A stretch of DNA of 18,818 nucleotides from Moraxellaceae bacterium (GCA_014378805.1 JACMMY010000172.1:1-18818), one strand, 5' to 3'; shown: positions 1 to 7,216, counted from the stretch's first letter. Notes: generated from the letters alone by a model not told the origin. Numbers and translations: made by a program.

Positions 1-1159
1 TGAATTGACCGTCTGCGCGAATTTCGCCAATCATGACGGGTTTATGTAAATGGTGGTTGACGGGATCCATCGTGAGGACAAAGCCTGACGGTGCGGCAAA
101 AGTCTGACCCGCCATCGCTTTACGCACCGCATCCACATCGGTCGTACCCGCTTTTTTAACAGCTTGTGCCCACATATTAATGCCCACGTATGTCGCTTCC
201 ATCGGATCATTGGTCACAACTGTTGCTGCATTTGGCACCTTATTCTTCACAGCCCATGCGCGATACTTGGCAATAAATGCAGTATTTGCTGGGTTTTTCA
301 GCGACATAAAATAGTTCCATGCCGCAAGGTTCCCAACGAGTGGCTTGGTATCAATGCCGCGCAACTCTTCTTCACCAACAGAGAATGCAATGACTGGCAC
401 TTGGGTTGATTTTAAACCTTGATTGCCTAATTCTTTATAAAAAGGTACGTTAGAATCGCCATTAATGGTTGAAATAACAGCTGTTTTCTTGCCTGCGGAG
501 AACTTCTTAATATCCGCTACGATCGTTTGATAATCGCTGTGACCAAATGGGGTGTAGACTTCTTGAATGTCAGAATCAGCAACGCCTTTGGTTTTTAAGA
601 ATGCACGTAAGATTTTATTGGTGGTGCGAGGATAAACATAATCCGTACCGAGCAAGATGAAGCGTTTCGCACTTCCCCCTTGCTTACTCATCAAATATTC
701 AACGGCAGGAATCGCCTGCTGATTAGGCGCCGCGCCAGTATAAAAAATATTTTTAGATAATTCCTGACCCTCATATTGGACAGGATAGAATAACAAACCA
801 TTTAACTCTTCAACCACAGGTAAAACCGATTTACGCGATACCGATGTCCAGCAACCAAAGATGACATTGACTTTATCTTTGGTCAAAAGTTGACGGGTTT
901 TTTCAGCAAATAACGGCCAGTTAGACGCTGGATCAACCACGACAGGTTCCAGTTTTTTTCCTAACAATCCGCCTTTGGCATTGATTTCTTCAATCGCCAT
1001 TAACGCCGTATTTTTAAGCGATGTTTCAGAGATTGCCATCGTTCCAGACAGCGAATGTAAAACTCCAACTTTAATTGTATCAGCAGCTTGTGCAACGGTT
1101 GCTGTCATTGCAATCACTGTCGCAATTGAAGCAGCGAGGAAACCACGACGATTTAACAT
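1..1159 (-). CDS. urtA: Urea ABC transporter substrate-binding protein UrtA (3' end outside window)
   Basis: Periplasmic binding protein that delivers urea, or a closely related short amide, to the UrtBCDE importer. I translated it by hand: 386 codons are visible and the C-terminus lies beyond base 1; the family is usually a little over 400 residues. The mature part carries branched-chain amino-acid/amide binding-protein features typical of UrtA, such as GVLHSLSGTMA near residue 31, FGCWTSVSRK, FYPVQYEGQE and NDPMEATYVGI. The N-terminus MLNRRGFLAA has twin arginines at residues 4-5 followed by G-F-L and a hydrophobic stretch, with a likely cut after AQA (about residue 25), so it resembles a Tat signal. 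An AAGGAG ribosome site at 1169-1174 stands 9 bases before the ATG. The remaining urt genes would lie to the left of the window. Other amide or short-chain binding proteins are the main alternative. Confidence 0.9.
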   Translation of the reverse strand, partial: MLNRRGFLAASIATVIAMTATVAQAADTIKVGVLHSLSGTMAISETSLKNTALMAIEEINAKGGLLGKKLEPVVVDPASNWPLFAEKTRQLLTKDKVNVIFGCWTSVSRKSVLPVVEELNGLLFYPVQYEGQELSKNIFYTGAAPNQQAIPAVEYLMSKQGGSAKRFILLGTDYVYPRTTNKILRAFLKTKGVADSDIQEVYTPFGHSDYQTIVADIKKFSAGKKTAVISTINGDSNVPFYKELGNQGLKSTQVPVIAFSVGEEELRGIDTKPLVGNLAAWNYFMSLKNPANTAFIAKYRAWAVKNKVPNAATVVTNDPMEATYVGINMWAQAVKKAGTTDVDAVRKAMAGQTFAAPSGFVLTMDPVNHHLHKPVMIGEIRADGQF

Positions 1160-1620
1160 GAACAATTGCTCCTTGAGTGTGCGATATACTTAAAATTGAT
1201 TGATGAATATTGGCTCATTAAAAATGTCACGACGATGACCGCCATAACCGATTAAGTCGGTCTTTAAGTTCTCATCATCTAAGTAGGACACTTAAGCTAT
1301 ATCAAAGTTCATGCCAAAATTATTATTAATAATAAAATCAGAATGTTAAATATATAAAATTGAAAATAATGTTTTTTAAATGTTAGGTGATGTCATTGCG
1401 CAGACAACATGCACCATTTTCGCCCAACAAATGATCATTGGCAAAATTCGGTTGCACTCAATTAATTCAATGATTAAAAAGATGAGATTTTTTATATAAT
1501 TAAGCGATTCATGATGTGTTAATTTTGCGACTACAAGTTGCTAAAAAAGAAGGTGAGACCCACTCATAAAAAAGGCGCCATGACCTTATAGTCGATCATA
1601 GCGCCCAACCAAAACGTCGT
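1160..1620. other. Intergenic region upstream of urtA
   Basis: About 460 bases without a credible gene. It holds the osmC terminator at its right end and the urtA leader at its left end. The middle (about 1315-1380) is very AT-rich. In the urtA sense direction the leader contains a small hairpin (ACCGA 1247-1251 with TCGGT 1257-1261) that competes with a wider GACCG/CGGTC pairing. A TGCACCA heptamer lies at 1410-1416, on the plus strand. No riboswitch class was recognised. Confidence 0.6.
1568..1605 (-). terminator. Rho-independent terminator of the cbpA-cbpM-osmC unit
   Basis: Read on the minus strand, a GGCGC/GCGCC stem (1601-1605 with 1574-1578) extends past one mismatch with ATGA/TCAT and is followed by six U residues (A1568-1573 on the plus strand). 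It starts 16 bases beyond the osmC stop codon, so it ends that transcript and shields urtA from read-through. Confidence 0.85.
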
Positions 1621-2040
1621 CTAAACCGCCAACTCCGTATCAATCTCAATTTTTCCAGACAAAACCTTGTGTATAGGACAAGCATTCGCCACTTGCAGTA
1701 AGCGTTCGCGTTGCTCTTCATTCAACTCACCACGCAGCACGACATGGCGCACTATTTGATTGCCATCGGCAGGTTTACCATTCGGATTATACTCAAGATT
1801 GATGTCAACCCCTGTCAACGGCCACGCCTTACGCTTGGCATACATTGACAATGTGATTGCCGTACAGGCACCCAAGCTAGAGAGCAATAAATGAAACGGA
1901 GTAGGGCCTGCGTTCGCGCCACCATCCAATTCAGACTCATCGCCCAACCAACGATGTACGCCATCCATCAGTGATACAGTATAAGGAATATCACTAATAC
2001 TGGCAGTTACTGCTGGAAACGTTGAAACCATCGAACTCAT
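1621..2040 (-). CDS. OsmC/Ohr family protein (peroxide or envelope-stress reductase type)
   Basis: Small OsmC-fold protein; members use two cysteines to reduce organic hydroperoxides in the cytoplasm. The two conserved cysteines are visible: one in SSLGACTAITL (residue 61 when counted from the upstream ATG at 2046) and one in ANACPIHKVLSG (residue 123 in the same count). The preceding GPTPFHLLLSSLGAC block is the family signature. The open frame begins at 2046 with M-T-M, but the GAGAAGGA ribosome site at 2048-2055 nearly touches that ATG and sits about 7 bases before the ATG at 2040, so I use the inner start (139 residues). It follows cbpM by about 55 bases and a strong terminator lies just downstream, so it is probably the last gene of the cbpA unit. 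Whether it is OsmC, Ohr or the YhfA-like branch cannot be settled from sequence alone; the short form with ANACPIHK favours the YhfA-like or general OsmC branch. Confidence 0.85.
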   Translation of the reverse strand: MSSMVSTFPAVTASISDIPYTVSLMDGVHRWLGDESELDGGANAGPTPFHLLLSSLGACTAITLSMYAKRKAWPLTGVDINLEYNPNGKPADGNQIVRHVVLRGELNEEQRERLLQVANACPIHKVLSGKIEIDTELAV

Positions 2041-2085
2041 TGTCATTTCCTTCTCATTAATAATGCATTGATATCAAAAATTATG

Positions 2086-2099
2086 GTGATGCAAATCAC
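2086..2099 (-). promoter_or_regulatory. Small hairpin over the cbpM stop codon
   Basis: GTGAT (2086-2090) and ATCAC (2095-2099) form a 5-bp stem with a 4-base loop that spans the cbpM stop codon, followed on the minus strand by a loose T-rich run. It could slow or partly stop transcription before osmC, or protect the upstream message. It is too weak to call a terminator. Confidence 0.25.
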
Positions 2100-2431
2100 T
2101 CATTGATCTCAATCTGCCGAAAGTCGATTTGCTGCAATTGTGCCTGCAATGCTGAAATTTCATCTAGCAAATCCAACGCCAAAGCAACACCAGAAGCATT
2201 CACTTCAAGATCACGGGTTAATCTTACTGCAACACGCGCGCGTCGTAATGATTGCCCCGTAAAACGCCACTCATGCGGAGCATACCCAATCGGCTCCAAA
2301 ATACCCTCAACCACCCAAACATGAACTTGCTCAACAGGTGCTTGGCTGGCGCGGCACAACTCCTGTAAGGTCAGATGCAATTCATTTTCAACGACTGCAC
2401 CTTGAATCAAAGATCTCATCTGTTCTTTCAT
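2096..2431 (-). CDS. cbpM: Chaperone modulatory protein CbpM
   Basis: CbpM binds the J domain of CbpA and blocks both its co-chaperone and its DNA-binding activity. This 111-residue protein has the family's MerR-like helix-turn-helix segment in its first half (LTLQELCRASQAPVEQVHVWV, then a GYAPHEWRFTGQSLRRARVAVRL-type stretch) and a short C-terminal helix rich in Leu and Gln. A longer frame opens with TTG at 2437, but AGGA at 2441-2444 lies 9 bases before the ATG at 2431, which I take as the start. It begins 42 bases after the cbpA stop codon on the same strand, the standard cbpA-cbpM arrangement, and that neighbour is the strongest evidence for identity. Confidence 0.88.
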   Translation of the reverse strand: MKEQMRSLIQGAVVENELHLTLQELCRASQAPVEQVHVWVVEGILEPIGYAPHEWRFTGQSLRRARVAVRLTRDLEVNASGVALALDLLDEISALQAQLQQIDFRQIEINE

Positions 2432-2473
2432 GATCAATCATCCTATCTATTCAATTTTATGATTCATATGCCA

Positions 2474-3448
2474 TTAGTGCGTTGGAAAATGTGTTCGAGG
2501 ATTAAAGTCAAAGGCTTTTGCCATCGCCAAATATGCCTCTTTTTCGGACTCGCTGTTTGCAGGTGGTAAGGCAATTTCGAGTACCACATATTGATCACCC
2601 GTCGGATGATTTGCGGAGCTGCTTGGAATCCCTTTGCCTTTGAGTCGTAACTTGCGTCCAGCTTTTGAATGCGCGGGAATCGTTAATGAGACGCTTCCAT
2701 CTGGTGTAGGAACACTCACCGTTGCACCCAATGCCGCTTCCCAGGGTGCCAATGGCAAGGTTAAATAAATATCTTTGTCATCCACCCGAAAAATCGAATG
2801 CGGATTGAACGCAATCTCCAAGAATAAATCACCTGCAGCAGCGTTACGCGCACCTTCGCCACCTTGTCCAGCCAATCGCAAGTGTTGTCCCGCGCGAATA
2901 CCTTTTGGAATATTGACGTCCAAGGTTCGATCAATCAGCACGACATGACCCGTTGCATCAACGGTTGGTATTTTCAGTGAAATACTCCGTTTAGCGCCGC
3001 GATAGCAATCTTCTAGATTGATTAATATTTTGGCATGATGATCTTGACCCTGCGCAGGCGCTTGCCGTCCAGACTGCCGCCCTTGGCGACCAAAGAGTGA
3101 TTCAAAAAAATCGCTATTGCCAAAACCTTGCTGGAATTGATCGCCGCCGAAACCCTCTTGTCCAGCACCGCGTCCATTAAACTCAAAGCCTGCATCCCAG
3201 TTTGGTGGCGGCTGGAAGTTCTGACCATCCTTCCACTGACTGCCCATCTGATCATAAGCGGCACGTTTTTCAGGATCGTTTAGAACCTCGCTGGCCTCAC
3301 CCAACTCTTTAAATTTCTCTTCAGCGTTGGCCTCTTTATTCAAATCAGGATGATATTTACGTGCAAGTTTACGATACGCCTGTTTAATTTCATCTTGTGT
3401 GGCCGTTTTTGGCACACCCAAGACTTTGTAATAATCCTTATATTCCAT
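2474..3448 (-). CDS. cbpA: DnaJ-like co-chaperone, curved-DNA-binding protein CbpA
   Basis: Type B J-protein that stimulates DnaK ATPase and, in Enterobacteria, also binds curved DNA in stationary phase. The 324-residue protein has a J domain at about residues 1-70 with the HPD tripeptide (about residues 33-35), a Gly/Phe-rich linker with repeated GFGG/QGFGNSDFFESLFG motifs, and two C-terminal beta-barrel substrate domains (LINLEDCYRGAKRSISL and LPLAPWEAALGATVSVPT). There is no CxxCxGxG zinc finger, which separates it from DnaJ. The frame could open at TTG 3451, but AGGAG is 8 bases before ATG 3448, so that ATG is chosen. It is followed by its modulator cbpM and then an OsmC-family gene, which suggests a stress-response unit. 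Confidence 0.92.
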   Translation of the reverse strand: MEYKDYYKVLGVPKTATQDEIKQAYRKLARKYHPDLNKEANAEEKFKELGEASEVLNDPEKRAAYDQMGSQWKDGQNFQPPPNWDAGFEFNGRGAGQEGFGGDQFQQGFGNSDFFESLFGRQGRQSGRQAPAQGQDHHAKILINLEDCYRGAKRSISLKIPTVDATGHVVLIDRTLDVNIPKGIRAGQHLRLAGQGGEGARNAAAGDLFLEIAFNPHSIFRVDDKDIYLTLPLAPWEAALGATVSVPTPDGSVSLTIPAHSKAGRKLRLKGKGIPSSSANHPTGDQYVVLEIALPPANSESEKEAYLAMAKAFDFNPRTHFPTH

Positions 3449-3471
3449 CAACTAAACTCCTATTCATATCG

Positions 3472-3499
3472 ATTATTACGACTCTTTGTTGCGGTGCAA
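3472..3499 (-). promoter_or_regulatory. Candidate promoter for cbpA
   Basis: On the minus strand TTGCAC (3494-3499) and AATAAT (3472-3477) are separated by 16 bases. The -10 matches TATAAT at 5 of 6 positions and the -35 is weak. It would give a leader of about 20 bases before the cbpA ATG. I saw no clear heat-shock sigma-32 type promoter here. Confidence 0.4.
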
Positions 3500-3544
3500 G
3501 ATGCTGAACGCGCATCAACGATAAGCTTTTGACTTTTAAATGAC

Positions 3545-3607
3545 CCTGACTGAATAAAATGAGAAACTCAGCCACCACACGTCGACTCAATCGTCAGGTT
3601 TTTTTAT
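3545..3607 (+). terminator. Terminator-like stem with T-run and no gene upstream
   Basis: CCTGAC (3545-3550) pairs with GTCAGG (3593-3598) and is followed by T-rich sequence at 3599-3607. The enclosed loop of about 42 bases contains a smaller TGAG/CTCA hairpin. There is no plus-strand gene before it, so it would end either a small RNA or antisense transcription into the cbpA leader, or be fortuitous. Confidence 0.3.
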
Positions 3608-3623
3608 TCTTTTCAACCGTTCG

Positions 3624-3654
3624 CACTCATGTCATTTGAGTGATTGCTCAAGTG
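3624..3654. promoter_or_regulatory. Overlapping inverted repeats, possible operator
   Basis: CACTCA (3624-3629) is complementary to TGAGTG (3637-3642), and the overlapping TTGAG (3636-3640) is complementary to CTCAA (3647-3651). The two pairings share bases, so they exclude each other if formed as RNA; as DNA they read as a cluster of related half-sites. It lies about 40 bp ahead of the pgaB -35 candidate. Confidence 0.3.
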
Positions 3655-3691
3655 TAAAACGAATTAGTCGAGTGTAATGTTAAGCTGTGTC

Positions 3692-3720
3692 TTTTTAATG
3701 TCGCATTGAATATTTATAAT
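3692..3720 (+). promoter_or_regulatory. Candidate promoter for pgaBCD
   Basis: A perfect TATAAT (3715-3720) is preceded by TTTTTA (3692-3697) at 17-base spacing. The -35 is weak. Initiation near 3727 would give a leader of about 218 bases. A second -10-like hexamer, TATAAC at 3923-3928, without a good -35, would give a very short leader and place the 3879-3897 palindrome at an activator position. Confidence 0.4.
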
Positions 3721-3878
3721 CATTCATATTCACAACAATGCGAAGACAATGGACATTAATAAAGTCAATATATTCAAGCAACTATGTTAGATATGATATC
3801 AATATGTAGAAAGATTGTTTCAGATGATCAAATTGATGAAAATATTTAAAATGTTCCTGCTAGAATGCGCCTCCCAAA

Positions 3879-3897
3879 TTGCACAATTATTGTGCAA
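3879..3897. promoter_or_regulatory. Perfect 19-bp palindrome ahead of pgaB
   Basis: TTGCACAAT (3879-3887), a central T, and ATTGTGCAA (3889-3897) form a perfect inverted repeat that ends 47 bases before the pgaB ATG. The size and symmetry fit an operator for a dimeric regulator; as RNA it would form a 9-bp hairpin in the pgaB leader with almost no loop, so DNA recognition seems likelier. Confidence 0.5.
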
Positions 3898-3944
3898 CAA
3901 TACGATTTAATTTTCTGTATTTTATAACTTTTCAGTGCTAAATC

Positions 3945-5915
3945 ATGACTAGACTGCTCGCCGTTCTCACCGTATGGATGTTGTGCCTGACTGGCACACA
4001 GACTTTTGCTGCCCTGCCGACTGAATTGACAGTCATCAGCTATCATGAAATCGCAGATAAAAAGAACGCACTGATTCCTCAGTACGCCGTGTCTCCGACC
4101 AACTTTGTCCGTCAAATGGACTGGTTAAAAAACAACGGTTACCACTTCGTCAGTGTCGATCAAGTTTTGGCAGCACGTACCGGGAAATTACCGTTACCTG
4201 AACGTGCCGTCCTGATCACCTTCGACGATGGCTACCGTTCGGTCTACACCAACGCATTCCCGATCTTAAAACTGTTTGATGCACCCGCAGTGATTGCAGT
4301 CGTCGGCAGTTGGTTAGAGCCAACTTCAGGTGAAGTGGTCAATTTTGATGGTCGCTCCGTATCGCGCGAGGAAATGCTCAGTTGGGCACAAATCAAAGAA
4401 ATGACTGTCAGTGGCTTAGTCGAAGTCGGCAGTCATACCTATGGTTTACATGATGGTATTTCTGCAAACCCACAGGGCAACATGGAACCTGCGGTGACTA
4501 CACGTATCTACTCACCGAACTCTAAAAGCTATGAAGCAGAAGACCAGTATAAAAAACGTCTGTATAACGACCTAAAGAAAAACAACGACTTGCTCCACGA
4601 ACATGGGATCCGTGCGCCGCGTGTGATCGCATGGCCTTATGGCAGCTATAATATTGAAGCGCGTGTCATTGCCGAAAAACTCGGCATGCCGATTGGTCTA
4701 ACGCTAGATGACGGCCCGAACACGGTTTCCACGCCTCTGTGGAGTCTGCGCCGCATTTTGGTTGAAAGTAACATGCAGCTCAGTGACTTACAGCACGAAC
4801 TGGTCATCCGTGATAAAAAAATCACTGATCAAGATCGCCCTGAAAAAATCATGCATATCGATCTGGACTACATCTACGATGCAGATCCTGCGCAACAAGA
4901 AAAAAACTTAGGTCACTTGCTCGATCGTATTATCGCGATGGGCGTCAATACGATTTATTTACAAGCTTTTGCGGATCCTGATGCCGACGGTTCAGCGGAT
5001 ATGGTTTACTTCCCGAATCGTCATATGCCGATGCGCGCAGATTTATTTAATCGCGTTTCTTGGCAAATCCGCACCCGCACGCCTGTAAAACGAATTTTTG
5101 CGTGGATGCCGATGATGGCGTGGAATCTTCCTGCCCGTGAACCCGCAGCTCAAGATTTGGTCGTCACCGAACAAGCGCCAAATGCGGATCACCTGAATAT
5201 GGGCTACCATCGTTTATCTCCCTATTCACCACGCGCACGCCAAGTGATTCGTGATATTTACCAAGATCTCTCTCGTGCTGCACCGATTGATGGTTTGCTA
5301 TTTCATGATGATGTCACACTGTCCGATTATGAAGATGGTAGTCGTTTTGGCATTGCTCAAAATCAAGAATGGGGTTTACCGAGCAAAATCAGTGATATTC
5401 GTAAGGATGATGATTTATTAGGTCGCTGGACGATCCTCAAAATTAATGCATTAGATCGTTTTGCCAAAGAGTTGGCTGATTTAGTGACCATTGAGCAACC
5501 CAATTTGCTGACTGCGCGCAACTTATATGCACAAGTGGTTTTGAATCCTCAGTCTGAAGTCTGGTACGCGCAATCGCTTGATAACTCATTAGCCAATTAT
5601 GATTTCACAGCGATTATGGCCATGCCCTATATGGAAAAGGCTAAAGATCCAAAAGCGTTCATGCAACAGATGATTGAAAAAGTCAAACAACATCCAAACG
5701 CGATGCGTAAAGTGGTCTTTGAATTACAAACGGTAGATTGGCGCACGGATAAAAAAATCCCCAGTACAGAACTGGCGGAGACCATTAAAAGTCTTTATGC
5801 CGCAGGAGTTCAGCATGTCGCGTACTATCCTGATGACTCGATTCAAGATCATCCAGATGCTGCGATCCTACGGCCTGTTTTTGATGGCAAATCAAACCTG
5901 CCAGTCGTTCCGTAA
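3945..5915 (+). CDS. pgaB: PNAG N-deacetylase PgaB
   Basis: Periplasmic enzyme that removes some acetyl groups from poly-beta-1,6-N-acetylglucosamine so that it can be exported. Of 656 residues, the first about 22 form a signal peptide (hydrophobic 4-17, likely cut after TFA). Residues about 28-290 are a carbohydrate esterase 4 domain: ITFDDG at 91-96 supplies the catalytic base and metal Asp (D94, D95), and H164 and H169 in SHTYGLH match the metal histidines. Residues about 300-640 match the C-terminal glycoside-hydrolase-like domain, with KIMHIDLDY at 301-309 and an acidic FHDD at 453-456. The E. coli protein is a lipoprotein; here the only early Cys (C14, in WMLC) is not in a lipobox. The ATG is the first after an in-frame stop and has no clear Shine-Dalgarno site. 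pgaC follows after 23 bases. Confidence 0.95.
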   Translation: MTRLLAVLTVWMLCLTGTQTFAALPTELTVISYHEIADKKNALIPQYAVSPTNFVRQMDWLKNNGYHFVSVDQVLAARTGKLPLPERAVLITFDDGYRSVYTNAFPILKLFDAPAVIAVVGSWLEPTSGEVVNFDGRSVSREEMLSWAQIKEMTVSGLVEVGSHTYGLHDGISANPQGNMEPAVTTRIYSPNSKSYEAEDQYKKRLYNDLKKNNDLLHEHGIRAPRVIAWPYGSYNIEARVIAEKLGMPIGLTLDDGPNTVSTPLWSLRRILVESNMQLSDLQHELVIRDKKITDQDRPEKIMHIDLDYIYDADPAQQEKNLGHLLDRIIAMGVNTIYLQAFADPDADGSADMVYFPNRHMPMRADLFNRVSWQIRTRTPVKRIFAWMPMMAWNLPAREPAAQDLVVTEQAPNADHLNMGYHRLSPYSPRARQVIRDIYQDLSRAAPIDGLLFHDDVTLSDYEDGSRFGIAQNQEWGLPSKISDIRKDDDLLGRWTILKINALDRFAKELADLVTIEQPNLLTARNLYAQVVLNPQSEVWYAQSLDNSLANYDFTAIMAMPYMEKAKDPKAFMQQMIEKVKQHPNAMRKVVFELQTVDWRTDKKIPSTELAETIKSLYAAGVQHVAYYPDDSIQDHPDAAILRPVFDGKSNLPVVP

Positions 5916-5925
5916 GTGCTATAAT

Positions 5926-5930
5926 AGGGG
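5926..5930 (+). promoter_or_regulatory. Ribosome binding site that fixes the TTG start of pgaC
   Basis: AGGGG at 5926-5930 stands 8 bases before TTG at 5939. The next in-frame ATG (codon 19) lies inside the first membrane helix and would remove half of it, so the TTG start is preferred. Confidence 0.7.
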
Positions 5931-5938
5931 TATACCAT

Positions 5939-7216
5939 TTGAACACGCTATGGCATAGCTTATTAGGCTTTGTATTCTACTATCCGTTGCTCATGTCCTA
6001 CTTATGGATGATCGGCGCGCTGTTGTTTTATTGGCGAAATGAACGACCTCTTCCCGCCTACGATCAGCCACCAATTTTAGAGAATACACCCTCGGTGAGT
6101 GTATTGGTGCCGTGCTTTAATGAAGGGGTCAATGCCGAAGAAACCCTGCGTCATGCTTTGGCATTAGATTATCCCGATTTTGAAGTGATTGCGATTAATG
6201 ACGGTAGCACGGATGAGACCGCGGAGGTCCTCAATCGACTCGCGCGTCAGTGCCCAAAATTGAAAGTCGTACATTTGGCTGAAAATCAGGGCAAAGCCAT
6301 GGCGTTACAGGCAGGCAGTTTGCTCTCACGTTCAGAGTTTTTGATCGGGATTGATGGTGATGCACTACTCGATCCACATGCAGCCCATTGGATGGTTCGT
6401 CATTTCGTCAACCATCCCCATGTGGCGGCGGTCACAGGTAATCCACGCATTCGCAATCGTTCGACCTTGTTGGGTCGCGTTCAGGTCGGCGAGTTTTCAT
6501 CGATTGTTGGCATGATTAAACGCGCACAACGTAGCTTTGGCCGCTTGTTTACCGTGTCAGGTGTGATTACCGCTTTTCGTAAATCTGCGGTACATCAGGT
6601 CGGTTATTGGTCGGCTGATATGTTGACTGAAGACATTGATATTACGTGGAAGCTACAACGCGCAGGTTGGGATGTTCGCTTTGAACCGAACGCGTTAGTG
6701 TGGATTTTAATGCCTGAAACCTTAACAGGTTTATGGCAACAGCGTTTGCGCTGGGCAATGGGTGGCGCACAAGTCTTGATGAAGAATTTTGCGGTATTCT
6801 TAAGACCGAGTCAGAATTTTTTATGGCCACTGATGGTTGAGCTGTGTCTCACCTTGATTTGGTCGTATTTAATGTTGATCATGGTGGTGATTTGGATTGT
6901 GGGTTTGCTGTTACCCAATAGCGTCATCTGGCCTGTGGTCGGATCACCGCTCATTCCTCAAGGCAGTGGCGTTTTTTTAGGAGCAACCTGTTTATTACAA
7001 TTTGCGATAAGCAAATGGATGGATGGTCGCTACGAAAAAGGCCTAGGCCGAAACTACTATTGGATGATTTGGTACCCTTTAGTGTTTTGGGTAATCAACA
7101 TCGCGACGACGATTACTGCATTCCCTAAAGTTTTATTGCGTAATGATGGGATACGAGCACGCTGGATTAGTCCAGATCGCGGGATACATATTGCGGAGAA
7201 ACAGGATCATGAATAA
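5939..7216 (+). CDS. pgaC: PNAG synthase, family 2 glycosyltransferase PgaC
   Basis: Inner-membrane synthase that polymerises N-acetylglucosamine from UDP-GlcNAc on the cytoplasmic side and passes the chain outward with PgaD. The 425 residues show one N-terminal membrane helix (about 8-31), a GT2 catalytic domain, and a C-terminal membrane block (about 295-325, 340-358 and 374-396). Catalytic signatures are visible in order: NDGS at 87-90, DGD at 139-141 (metal and UDP binding), TED at 230-232 (catalytic base) and QQRLRW at 267-272 (processive-synthase motif). It starts at TTG. Its stop codon overlaps the pgaD start by 8 bases, which implies translational coupling. Close relatives are IcaA and other chitin/hyaluronan-type synthases; neighbours pgaB and pgaD settle the name. 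Confidence 0.95.
   Translation: MNTLWHSLLGFVFYYPLLMSYLWMIGALLFYWRNERPLPAYDQPPILENTPSVSVLVPCFNEGVNAEETLRHALALDYPDFEVIAINDGSTDETAEVLNRLARQCPKLKVVHLAENQGKAMALQAGSLLSRSEFLIGIDGDALLDPHAAHWMVRHFVNHPHVAAVTGNPRIRNRSTLLGRVQVGEFSSIVGMIKRAQRSFGRLFTVSGVITAFRKSAVHQVGYWSADMLTEDIDITWKLQRAGWDVRFEPNALVWILMPETLTGLWQQRLRWAMGGAQVLMKNFAVFLRPSQNFLWPLMVELCLTLIWSYLMLIMVVIWIVGLLLPNSVIWPVVGSPLIPQGSGVFLGATCLLQFAISKWMDGRYEKGLGRNYYWMIWYPLVFWVINIATTITAFPKVLLRNDGIRARWISPDRGIHIAEKQDHE

Larger units (their letters stand above)
3449..3944. other. Divergent intergenic region between cbpA and pgaB
   Basis: About 495 bases without a credible gene on either strand. From left to right it holds the cbpA promoter candidate, a plus-strand stem with a T-run (3545-3607), overlapping inverted repeats around 3624-3654, a TATAAT promoter candidate for pgaB (3692-3720), and a perfect palindrome at 3879-3897. 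No remnant of pgaA could be read in it. Confidence 0.7.

Noticed and set aside
1220..1245. GTCA-CGACGA-TGAC hairpin as a mini-ykkC (guanidine-II) riboswitch for urtA
   Set aside because: The ACGA loop lies on the wrong strand relative to urtA and only one hairpin is present instead of two.
1438..1457. A plus-strand sigma-54-like TGGCA...TTGCA pair
   Set aside because: GG and GC are 12 bases apart rather than 10, and no plus-strand gene follows.
3650..3662. Shared string AGTGTAAAACGA near 3652 and near 14470 as a dispersed repeat
   Set aside because: Only about 12 bases agree and the flanks differ, so chance is enough.
3960..3989. Cys14 of PgaB as a lipoprotein attachment site
   Set aside because: The residues before it are W-M-L, which do not satisfy the lipobox, and a type I site follows at TFA.
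7143..7208. An upstream start for PgaD within pgaC
   Set aside because: It would add a 22-residue basic stretch with no counterpart in the family, while the ATG at 7209 has a ribosome site and the usual coupled overlap.
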